Source of the DNA: an uncultured bacterium
GTDB taxonomy: Bacteria > Bacteroidota > Bacteroidia > Bacteroidales > Bacteroidaceae
Direction of reading: 5' to 3'
Length of the DNA stretch: 12,581 nucleotides
Assembly (NCBI GenBank): GCA_905215655.1
Contig: CAJMQT010000061.1
Coordinates: forward strand, 1 to 12,581
In this document: positions 6,405 through 12,581 of the stretch, one piece after another
How the letters are laid out: each line of letters starts with the position of its first letter
How positions within the stretch are numbered: the stretch's first letter is position 1
Made by a program: the position numbers and the translations under genes
The notes under the pieces: generated by a model
What the model saw: the letters and a program-made list of their open reading frames with translations, nothing else
Databases searched by the model: none
What the model was told of the DNA's origin: nothing

Positions 6405-7562
6405 TTATTGCTCTTCGTAGTCGACTATCACTTTGTCTATGCAGAGCGTGCTGCCGATGGCTCCGCAGAATGACGCTCCTTCCTCGCTTGATGTGAATAC
6501 GACGGCGAGGCTGTAGCCCTGATTTTTGAGCTTGTCAGGGTCTATATCGGCTTTATATTCGAAATCAGCCATAAAAGGTGTCCACTCGTCGGTGGTCTTT
6601 ACCTCCTGCACCTGTGCTATCGCGACGATAAGCGGGCTGGTCTTCACGTTGCTGCCGTCGAGCGTCACGGCCTTTCCTGTGTTGTCGTGGTTGTCATATA
6701 ACACGGCGTATATGTCGCCCTTGTCGGTTCTGCCTGTCACTTCGTTACCTTGTTTGTCCTTGTAAATCTCGCCCGGTCGGTATTTGTACCAGCCTGTGAG
6801 GCGTAGCGGCTTGTGTGTGTATGGCACTCCGAAGCGTGTTGCCTTCATGGCGTTGATAAGCGCGCTGCCCACGTTAAACGTTCCGGTGAAGAGGTTGCCG
6901 GCTGCCAGAGGCATCTTTACCATTTCTCCGAGACTGCCCGTGCTCCTTGTCACGAGCTTTACGGCGGCGCCGTCATAACCGTCGGCAATCGGCGCGGTGG
7001 GGTATTCGTCGGGCTTTGCCGTGCTCATGCTGAGCCTGAAGCCGGGGTTGCCCGTCGCCCAGATGGGCAGCTCTGTGCCGTCGGGGTTAAGCTCGTGCCA
7101 CGTGAAGTAGCCGGCATCGTCCTTGACCTTGACAAACGAGGTGTGCTCGAAGTTGTACATGCTCACCGGGTCGTAGGTTTTGAAAGATATGTTGTACTTG
7201 CGGCTCCACTGTCCGTCTTGCGACGTGACGGTGTAGACCACGGCGCGTCCGTCGCTGAAATCGTGTACCGTACCGCTCTCGGGGCTTACCGTCGCGCCCT
7301 CGGTGATTTTCAGCACGGGGGCGAGTACGGACAGGTCTGTTCCCTCTTTTATGTTGAACACAATGTTGCTCATGTCTGACTTGACGTTGATCAGTGTGTC
7401 GGAGGGTGAGAAGAACAGTAGCTGAGGGTCGTCCACATGTACGTAAGCCTGCTCGATGTCGCACTCGGCGTTGAGCGGCTCGTCCTTGAAACATGACGTC
7501 ATGACGCCGCAAACTGCCGCGAAGATGATTACTTTTGGTGTGTGTGTGGTTATCTTAAACAT
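6405..7562 (-). CDS. PCMD-domain surface lipoprotein
   Basis: A 385-residue lipoprotein, first gene of the operon. I start it at 7562, because from there the N-terminus is a lipoprotein signal (MFKITTHTPKVIIFAAVCGV) with the lipid-accepting C24 after MTS. An upstream in-frame ATG at 7607 would add 15 residues that spoil the signal. The residues after the cysteine, F-K-D-E, fit the K-(D/E)2 export signal known from Bacteroidota, so it is predicted on the outer face of the outer membrane. Residues about 50-130 look like a beta-sandwich adaptor (ending YTVTSQDGQWSRKYNISF). Residues about 150-382 match the PCMD family (putative carbohydrate metabolism domain), including GYDGAAVKLVT, LTGWYKY and CIDKVIVDY. 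The family name suggests glycan contact, but biochemical evidence for PCMD is thin. Transcription is from the promoter at 7664-7695. Confidence 0.88.
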   Translation of the reverse strand: MFKITTHTPKVIIFAAVCGVMTSCFKDEPLNAECDIEQAYVHVDDPQLLFFSPSDTLINVKSDMSNIVFNIKEGTDLSVLAPVLKITEGATVSPESGTVHDFSDGRAVVYTVTSQDGQWSRKYNISFKTYDPVSMYNFEHTSFVKVKDDAGYFTWHELNPDGTELPIWATGNPGFRLSMSTAKPDEYPTAPIADGYDGAAVKLVTRSTGSLGEMVKMPLAAGNLFTGTFNVGSALINAMKATRFGVPYTHKPLRLTGWYKYRPGEIYKDKQGNEVTGRTDKGDIYAVLYDNHDNTGKAVTLDGSNVKTSPLIVAIAQVQEVKTTDEWTPFMADFEYKADIDPDKLKNQGYSLAVVFTSSEEGASFCGAIGSTLCIDKVIVDYEEQ

Positions 7563-7663
7563 GTTTTCAATAATTAATATGTCGGTGGCGGGATGTCCGG
7601 AGGTCATATATCATAAAGCGATATGCCGCCGTCGGCTCGTCTCCGTTCACCTATTTTAACCTG

Positions 7664-7695
7664 CAAAGTTAAGATAAACGTCGTTGAATACCAAA
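7664..7695 (-). promoter_or_regulatory. Bacteroidota promoter of the three-gene surface operon
   Basis: On the minus strand, TTTG (7695-7692) is followed after 20 bases by TAACTTTG (7671-7664), matching the sigma-ABfr consensus TTTG-N19-21-TAnnTTTG. Transcription would begin near 7657, giving a leader of about 95 bases before the ATG at 7562. No promoter of this quality occurs before the second or third gene, in keeping with a single operon. Confidence 0.78.
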
Positions 7696-7816
7696 TTTTA
7701 AACAATATGTTTACGCTTTCAACAAAACTTTTTATATATTTTTCGTTTTCATGCGGTATTCTCCCATCCGGCGGGATGGCGTCCGTCATTTTCCGAAAGG
7801 CATGACTTACGATTTT

Positions 7817-7935
7817 AAAAGGCGGCATTTCATCTCCTGAAAGGCGGTCTTTTACACGCTGAAAGCTTACCTTTTACAGCATAAAAGACCGCCTTTTGGA
7901 AAACGGGTGACAAGCGATGAAAACTGTAAGGAAAA
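7817..7935 (-). repeat. Dispersed intergenic repeat, copy B
   Basis: The segment 7861-7935, read on the minus strand, aligns with 1535-1609 (62 of 75 identical). Beyond it AAAGGCGGTCTTTTA (7840-7854) and its exact reverse complement (7882-7896) make a perfect 15-bp stem with a 27-base loop, and a third, diverged unit AAAAGGCGGCATTT lies at 7817-7830. As with copy A, the element sits in a divergent gap and points the same way as a downstream gene, here the PCMD operon, with its conserved part about 165 bases upstream of the operon -33 box. Confidence 0.85.
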
Positions 7936-7971
7936 CCGCTTGTTTCCTTTCGGATTGAAAGGGAGCAAGCG

Positions 7972-8053
7972 GAATTAAGAATTAAGAGTTAAGAATTAAG
8001 AAAATATCCCTCGTTGCTATTTTTCTTAATTCTTAACTCTTAATTCTTAATTT
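7972..8053. repeat. Second heptamer-based palindrome
   Basis: Arms 7972-8006 and 8018-8053 are nearly perfect reverse complements (about 34 paired bases, one extra T) around an 11-base loop TCCCTCGTTGC. The arms use the same 7-nt words GAATTAA and GAGTTAA, and the same loop-proximal AAGAAAATA / TATTTTTCTT, as the palindrome at 4441-4536, but the loop is unrelated. It lies about 60 bases upstream of the -7 box for the beta-helix gene. Confidence 0.85.
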
Positions 8054-8115
8054 AATAAATCTTTCAACCTTTCAATTTTTTACTTCCTTTTTTCTCCCGT
8101 CTCTCTAATTTTTCT

Positions 8116-8123
8116 TATTTTTG
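8116..8123 (+). promoter_or_regulatory. Bacteroidota-type -7 box for the beta-helix gene
   Basis: TATTTTTG matches TAnnTTTG exactly and is followed by CAAC, a common context. A TTTC at 8091-8094 stands 21 bases upstream as an imperfect -33 box. The start of transcription would be near 8130, giving a leader of about 46 bases. Confidence 0.6.
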
Positions 8124-8176
8124 CAACAATCTTTATATGCCTTGGCATTTTTAACCGTTTAATACAGAAACACATA

Positions 8177-9967
8177 ATGAAAAAGACCATAATCTCGGCA
8201 ATGATACTCATCGGCGGATGCCTCTCGGCAGCGGCGGGAGACATCTTCGTGTCGGCGACACGCGGCAACGACCGTGCACAAGGTACTGCCGACGCACCGT
8301 TGCAGACCATAGAACAGGCGCTGAAACAGGCGCGGGAGTGGCGCCGGCTTGCCGACAGACGCACCGAAGGGGGCATATTCATCAAGGTTGAAGGCGGCAC
8401 ATACCGCCCGATAAAGCCTATTTACGTGCGCCCGGAGGACAGCGGCACCAAGGCGTCGCCCACCGTCATACAGGGCTGTCCGGGAGCCGACGTCGTGATA
8501 AGCGGCGGCACCGCGGTGACAGGATGGCGCCGGGGATGTGACGACACGCGGCTGCCCGCCGGCGTGAGGGAACGTGTATGGGTGGCGGACGCACCGCTGC
8601 GCGAAGGGCGCATCGTAGAGACGCGGCAGCTGTGGGCGGACGGCAGGAAGGCATTGCGCGCCTCGCTCTTCGGCAAAGACAAGATGCAGCGCATGAAGGC
8701 GTTTGACGTCGACGACGAGAGCATAACGATACCGACGCCAAGCGTCGACCTCAGTCGCGCCGACCGCCTCGAAATGACCGTCCATCAGCGTTGGGCGATA
8801 GCGATACTGCGTGTCAGAGAGATGAAGGACATGGGCAACGGACTGACAAAAGTCTTCTTCCGCCAGCCCGAAAGCCGGATAGAATTCGCGCACCCTTGGC
8901 CTCAACCCGTTATCGACGGAGAGCGCGGCAGCTCGTCGTTCGCCCTCACCAACGCCCTCGAACTGCTCGACGAGCCGGGCGAGTGGTATCAGGACTACCC
9001 CTCGGGGCGCATCTATTACTACCCCGAAGAGGGCAAAAATCCCAATGAAATGAAAATCGTCGTGCCCTCGCAGGAGGAGCTTATGATAATCGACGGCACC
9101 CGCGAGCGACCGATAAGCAACCTGCGGTTTGAAAATCTGCGGTTCGAGCACTCGGCATGGCTGCGCCCCTCGCTCGAGGGACACGTCACCCTGCAAGGCG
9201 GTTTCCGCTTCATCGACGGCTACAAGCTGCCCGTGGCAGGACTGTTCCATAAAGCCGAGCTTGAAAATCAGGCGTGGATAGCGCGCCCCGAGGCAGCCGT
9301 GAAGGCGCGCTTTGCCACAGACATCGCGTTCAGCGACTGCCGCTTCGAGCACATCGGCGCCACGGCGCTCGACCTCGAATATGCAGTCAGCTCGTCAGAC
9401 ATCACCGCCTGCGTCTTTGAGGACATCGGCGGCACGGCGATAATGGCGGGTTACTTCGGCGAAGGCGGCTTCGAGACTCACATTCCGTACTCTCCCGCAG
9501 TCAGAGACGACCTCTGCCGCAGTTTGGAGATAAGCAACTGCCGCATCAACGACGCCGCCAACGAAGACTGGGGGTGCGTGGCGATAGGCGCAGGATACGT
9601 CAGCGACACAAAGATAGTACATAACGAAGTCTCAAACGTCAATTATTCGGGCATCTGTGTCGGCTGGGGATGGACGGCGCTCGAAAGCGGAATGCGCAAC
9701 AACAGCATCACCGACAACCACGTACACGACTACGCCCGACAGCTGTACGACGCCGGAGGCATCTACACCTTGTCAAACCAGCCGGGCTCGGTGATAACCC
9801 GCAACAGGATAAGCGCGCCCTACCCCGCGCCTTACGCCACTAACCACCGCGCATTCTGCATATACTTTGACGAGGCGACCGACGGCTTCACCGTCAGCGA
9901 CAACGACATGGTGAAAGGCAGCTTCGGCTACAACAAGCCGGGACCAAGCATGGTGATTAAAGAGTAA
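8177..9967 (+). CDS. Exported right-handed parallel beta-helix protein, GH141-like
   Basis: A 596-residue exported protein of a large family of bacterial beta-helix proteins related to GH141 (members include an alpha-L-fucosidase and a xylanase). The N-terminus MKKTIISAMILIGGC is either a lipoprotein signal (IGG-C15) or a normal signal cut near SAAAGD. Residues 23-160 show the family opening: FVSATRGND, TADAPLQTIEQAL, GGTYRP, RPEDSGTKASPTVIQG, VVISGG, VTGWRR, then RQLWADGRKALRA. The helix coils run from about 315 to 585, with strand phrases such as NLRFENLRFEHSAW, DIAFSDCRFEHIG and GICVGWGWT. The segment DAGGIYTLSNQPGS (525-538) and YFDEATDG (563-570) are conserved in relatives, and the acids D525 and D565 are my candidates for catalysis. 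No C-terminal accessory module is present. It probably trims a plant-type glycan before the GH31 enzyme acts. The specificity is not readable. Confidence 0.8.
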   Translation: MKKTIISAMILIGGCLSAAAGDIFVSATRGNDRAQGTADAPLQTIEQALKQAREWRRLADRRTEGGIFIKVEGGTYRPIKPIYVRPEDSGTKASPTVIQGCPGADVVISGGTAVTGWRRGCDDTRLPAGVRERVWVADAPLREGRIVETRQLWADGRKALRASLFGKDKMQRMKAFDVDDESITIPTPSVDLSRADRLEMTVHQRWAIAILRVREMKDMGNGLTKVFFRQPESRIEFAHPWPQPVIDGERGSSSFALTNALELLDEPGEWYQDYPSGRIYYYPEEGKNPNEMKIVVPSQEELMIIDGTRERPISNLRFENLRFEHSAWLRPSLEGHVTLQGGFRFIDGYKLPVAGLFHKAELENQAWIARPEAAVKARFATDIAFSDCRFEHIGATALDLEYAVSSSDITACVFEDIGGTAIMAGYFGEGGFETHIPYSPAVRDDLCRSLEISNCRINDAANEDWGCVAIGAGYVSDTKIVHNEVSNVNYSGICVGWGWTALESGMRNNSITDNHVHDYARQLYDAGGIYTLSNQPGSVITRNRISAPYPAPYATNHRAFCIYFDEATDGFTVSDNDMVKGSFGYNKPGPSMVIKE

Positions 9968-10210
9968 GAAAAGCCCCCTCCCGACCTCCCCGAGGGGAGG
10001 AGGTGGGACAAAAGGTTATAAATTAAAAAGAAATATCATTAATAATAACAATTAAAAACACCCCGAATAAAATCCCGAAAGCAGAACATGAAGAGGATAT
10101 CACCCAATTCCTCCCCTCGGGGAGGTTAGGAGGGGGCTGCTATCTACCCACTTCCTCCCCTCGGGGAGGTTAGGAGGGGGCTACTTCTCGGTCGGGAGGG
10201 GGCTGACATT
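9968..10210. repeat. Gap with four copies of a C/G-rich ~31-bp repeat before the GH31 gene
   Basis: Copy R1 (9972-10003) reads AGCCCCCTCC ... CTCCCCGAGGGGAGG. R2 (10108-10138) and R3 (10152-10182) are identical to each other over 31 bases, inverted relative to R1 and 44 bases apart. R4 (10190-10204) is a partial inverted copy with R1's own variant, so R1 9972-9986 and R4 10190-10204 are a perfect 15-bp inverted repeat. Each full copy has an internal CTCCC-CGAG-GGGAG stem. R4 contains GGGAGGG (10194-10200), the only Shine-Dalgarno-like run before the GH31 ATG at 10211. Between R1 and R2 the sequence is AT-rich with nothing I recognise. No TAnnTTTG box is seen, so the GH31 gene may be co-transcribed with the beta-helix gene. 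Confidence 0.85.
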
Positions 10211-12454
10211 ATGCGACAGACAAACTATCATCTTTTCGACTTTCTCGACTTCGATCCGGAACTGAGCCGCGACGAGTCCTTATGGAAAGCATACAAGCCA
10301 ACCGCCGTTACAGAGCGCGACGGCGACATTTACATCTCAGTACCGTTCCAAAAACAGAAGAAAGAGGCGGACATGAGTGCCGACACTTCCGTGCCGAAAG
10401 AGGAATATACGCTTATCATCCGGCAGTACGAACCTAAGATACTGCGCCTCTTCATAGGCTTCGGCGAGGCGCAGATCACCGACAGCTCGGAGATGCTTCA
10501 ATACAGCGGGCGCGTCAAGAAAGTGCCGCTCAGCCTCAGCTTTGCCGACGGAGAGTGGCTCATTACCGACCCGCAAGGCACGCGACGAGCAGTAATCAAC
10601 GTCAAGGAGCCGCTGCTCGACCGCTGGAGCGACCTGCAACCGGACCCGCAGGAGACGCTCGACCTGCGCCTCTTCCCCGACGGCAAGCGCGAGATACGCC
10701 TCGCGGCTTACGACCACTTCTCGCCACCGAGATACGACGCGCTGCCCCTCGCCTTCTGCAAACTTGACGGACAGAAAGAGCGCGCCACGCTGTCGTTCGA
10801 GTGCAAAGCCGACGAATGCTTCGCCGGAACGGGCGAACGCTTCGCCAAAATGGACCTCAGCGGACAGACATTCCTGCTCAAAAACCAGGACGGACAGGGC
10901 GTAAACAACCGCCGGACGTACAAGAACATACCTTTCTATATATCCAGCCGCATGTACGGAGCGTTCTATCACACCTGCGCACACGGCAAACTGTCGCTCG
11001 CCGGCATGTCAACGCGCTCGGTGCAGTTCCTCTCCGACCAGGCGCTTATCGACGTATTCCTCATCGGAGGCGACTCGGTGGAGGAGATAACGCGCGGCTA
11101 TCGCGACCTGACGGGCTACCCCTCGATGCCTCCTTTGTGGAGTTTCGGCGTGTGGATGAGCCGCATGACGTATTTCAGCGCCGACGAGGTGGACGCCATC
11201 TGCGACCGTCTGCGGCGCGAACACTATCCTTGCGATGTGATACACCTTGACACCGGATGGTTCAAGACCGACTGGCTGTGCGAATGGAAGTTCAACGAGG
11301 AGCGCTTTCCCGACCCCGAAGGCTTCATCAGAGGTCTCAAAAAGAAAGGCTTCCGCGTCACTCTGTGGCAGTTGCCGTACGTCGCCGAGGGTGCCGAACA
11401 AATCGATGAGGCGCGCGAAAAGCATTATATCTGCACGCTGACGAAGAAACAGGAGAGCGAAGGCTCTAACTTCTCGGCTCTCGACTACGCCGGAACAATC
11501 GACTTTACCGACCCCGACGCCACCGAATGGTACAAGAACCTGCTGCGCCGTCTGCTGAAAATGGGCGTGGCGGCGATAAAGACCGACTTCGGCGAAAACA
11601 TCCACATGGACGCCGTTTACAAGAATATGACGCCCGAACTGCTCAACAACCTCTACGCACTGCTTTACCAAAAGGCGGCTTACGAGGTGACAAAGGAGGT
11701 GACGGGCGACGGCATAATCTGGGCAAGAGCAGCCTGGGCGGGCTGTCAGAGGTATCCCCTGCACTGGGGAGGCGACTCTTGCAGCTCGTGGGACGGCATG
11801 GCGGGATCGCTCAAAGGAGGGCTTCACTTCGGCTTGTCGGGCTTCGCTTTCTGGAGCCATGACGTGCCGGGATTTCATACCTTGCCCAACTTTATGAACT
11901 CGGTGGTAAGCGACGACGTCTACGTTCGCTGGACACAGTTCGGCGTCTTCTCGTCTCACATCCGCTACCACGGCACCAACAAGCGCGAGCCGTGGCACTA
12001 TCCGGCTATCGCCGGGACGGTAAAGAAGTGGTGGAGGCTGCGCTACAAGCTCATTCCTTACATACTCCGCGAGAGCGAAAAGGCCGTCAACGGCGGCTCG
12101 ACGATAGTTCAGGCGCTGATATTCCACCACCCGGACGACCGCCTCTGCTGGCATATCGACGATGAATATTACTTCGGCGACGACATGCTCGTGGCACCCG
12201 TGATGAACAGCGACAACGTAAGAGACGTTTATCTGCCCGAAGGCAACTGGCGAAACCTCTTCACCGGTGAGCGCATCGAGGGCAACCAATGGCTGAAAGA
12301 CCTTTATACGCCGCTCGAACTTATGCCCGTCTACGTCCGCGAAGGTGCCGTAATACCTGTTTATCCGGAAGATGTAGACTGCACGGACGACATGGATCTG
12401 AGCAAGGTTACAGAGATAAAGATTGACGAAACATTTGAAGGAATAAAATTATAA
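10211..12454 (+). CDS. GH31 alpha-xylosidase-like glycoside hydrolase
   Basis: A 747-residue retaining alpha-glycosidase close in layout and length to E. coli YicI (an alpha-xylosidase). The N-terminal beta-sandwich is about 1-300. The (beta/alpha)8 barrel begins near PPLWSFGVWMSRM (307-319). The nucleophile is D459 in the motif KTDFGE (457-462), typical of alpha-xylosidases, and the acid/base is D522 in HWGGDSC, 63 residues later against 66 in YicI. Further barrel signatures are HLDTGWF (345-351), GLSGFAFWSHDVPGF (541-555), SSHIRYHG (581-588) and GDDMLVAPV (657-665). C-terminal beta domains follow to 747. No signal peptide is present, so it acts in the cytoplasm on imported oligosaccharides. 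The YicI residues Cys-Phe after the substrate-binding Asp are Thr-Gly here (348-349), so the exact substrate (xyloglucan-type alpha-xyloside or another alpha-glycoside) is uncertain. The gene sits between repeats R4 and R5. Confidence 0.9.
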   Translation: MRQTNYHLFDFLDFDPELSRDESLWKAYKPTAVTERDGDIYISVPFQKQKKEADMSADTSVPKEEYTLIIRQYEPKILRLFIGFGEAQITDSSEMLQYSGRVKKVPLSLSFADGEWLITDPQGTRRAVINVKEPLLDRWSDLQPDPQETLDLRLFPDGKREIRLAAYDHFSPPRYDALPLAFCKLDGQKERATLSFECKADECFAGTGERFAKMDLSGQTFLLKNQDGQGVNNRRTYKNIPFYISSRMYGAFYHTCAHGKLSLAGMSTRSVQFLSDQALIDVFLIGGDSVEEITRGYRDLTGYPSMPPLWSFGVWMSRMTYFSADEVDAICDRLRREHYPCDVIHLDTGWFKTDWLCEWKFNEERFPDPEGFIRGLKKKGFRVTLWQLPYVAEGAEQIDEAREKHYICTLTKKQESEGSNFSALDYAGTIDFTDPDATEWYKNLLRRLLKMGVAAIKTDFGENIHMDAVYKNMTPELLNNLYALLYQKAAYEVTKEVTGDGIIWARAAWAGCQRYPLHWGGDSCSSWDGMAGSLKGGLHFGLSGFAFWSHDVPGFHTLPNFMNSVVSDDVYVRWTQFGVFSSHIRYHGTNKREPWHYPAIAGTVKKWWRLRYKLIPYILRESEKAVNGGSTIVQALIFHHPDDRLCWHIDDEYYFGDDMLVAPVMNSDNVRDVYLPEGNWRNLFTGERIEGNQWLKDLYTPLELMPVYVREGAVIPVYPEDVDCTDDMDLSKVTEIKIDETFEGIKL

Positions 12455-12472
12455 ATAACAAAAAAGCCCAAA

Positions 12473-12503
12473 AGCCCCCACCCTGCCCTCCCCGAGGGGA
12501 GGG
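12473..12503 (+). repeat. C/G-rich repeat copy R5 after the GH31 gene
   Basis: A diverged copy of the R1-R4 family (AGCCCCCACCCTGC then CTCCCCGAGGGGAGGG), in the same orientation as R1. The CCTCCCC-GA-GGGGAGG core can fold as a hairpin 30-odd bases after the GH31 stop and may help end the transcript, though only a weak T-containing stretch follows. Confidence 0.75.
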
Positions 12504-12526
12504 TCTTGAAGTCACCTTCACAGGTC

Positions 12527-12581
12527 AATGACAGATACATTCTATGTTAATGACAGATACATTCTATGTTAATGACAGATA
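12527..12581 (+). repeat. 22-bp tandem repeat array, cut by the window edge
   Basis: The 22-base unit that begins AATGACAGATACATTCTATG occurs at 12527-12548 and 12549-12570 without a mismatch, with a third copy starting at 12571 and running off the window at 12581. There is no spacer between units, so this is not a CRISPR array. The period is not a multiple of three, so it is unlikely to encode a repeat protein. The number of copies beyond the edge is unknown. Confidence 0.9.

Larger units (their letters stand above)
7563..8176. other. Divergent intergenic region between the surface operon and the beta-helix gene
   Basis: This 614-base gap contains the operon promoter (7664-7695), a small hairpin CCATCC-GGCG-GGATGG (7764-7779), repeat copy B (7861-7935 with further units from about 7817), a heptamer palindrome (7972-8053), and the promoter of the beta-helix gene (-7 box at 8116-8123). 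A 74-codon open frame on the minus strand (7604-7828) crosses the promoter and is not convincing as a gene. Confidence 0.75.

Noticed and set aside
7563..7607. N-terminal extension of the PCMD lipoprotein to an ATG at 7607
   Set aside because: It would put 15 polar residues before a clear lipoprotein signal sequence. The ATG at 7562 gives a normal 23-residue signal before C24.
7604..7828. 74-codon minus-strand open frame in the gap upstream of the PCMD operon
   Set aside because: It spans the well-formed promoter at 7664-7695 and part of repeat B, and has no recognisable motif or neighbour-like composition.
8159..9352. 397-codon open frame antisense to the beta-helix gene
   Set aside because: The sense frame has a signal peptide, a promoter box and recognisable family motifs. 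The antisense product shows no family motif, and its end crosses the sense start.
11009..12289. 426-codon open frame antisense to the GH31 gene
   Set aside because: A shadow of strong codon bias. The sense frame has both catalytic aspartates and family signatures along the same stretch.
12527..12581. CRISPR array at the right edge
   Set aside because: The 22-bp units are directly adjacent with no spacers, and no cas gene is in the window.

Overview
The window looks like chromosome of a Bacteroidales bacterium, most likely Prevotellaceae. Family content points there: a DUF2851 protein, a PCMD lipoprotein, calycin-like domains and a short Prevotella-type C-terminal tail. So do promoters of the Bacteroidota form TTTG-N20-TAnnTTTG and starts mostly without Shine-Dalgarno sites. 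I see no rRNA, tRNA, CRISPR array, transposase or phage gene.

Layout, left to right. (1) A possible terminator/palindrome at the left edge. (2) A minus-strand M16 zinc peptidase (66-1295) with a recognisable -7 box. (3) A 450-base divergent gap carrying dispersed repeat copy A. (4) A plus-strand flavodiiron protein (1746-2945), for O2 or NO removal. (5) A long palindrome of 9-nt units (2971-3122) between convergent genes, overlapping the end of (6) a minus-strand DUF2851 protein (3113-4423). (7) A palindrome of 7-nt units (4441-4590). (8) A tight minus-strand operon reading from 7562 down to 4594: PCMD surface lipoprotein, outer-membrane beta-barrel, and secreted protein with two calycin-like domains, driven by a good promoter at 7664-7695. 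(9) A 614-base divergent gap with repeat copy B (inverted relative to A, 62 of 75 aligned bases identical) and a second heptamer palindrome. (10) Two plus-strand carbohydrate genes: an exported right-handed beta-helix protein resembling GH141 (8177-9967) and a cytoplasmic GH31 alpha-xylosidase-like enzyme (10211-12454). The GH31 gene is flanked by copies of a C/G-rich ~31-bp repeat. (11) A 22-bp tandem array running off the right edge.

The genes fall into three themes: housekeeping and stress (peptidase, flavodiiron protein, DUF2851), cell surface (the three-gene operon), and plant-type glycan breakdown (beta-helix protein plus GH31, without SusC/SusD in view). The coding content belongs to known families. 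The least explained material is intergenic: four different repeat families, several forming long hairpins at gene ends or close to start codons. I did not find a clear novel defence or mobile system.
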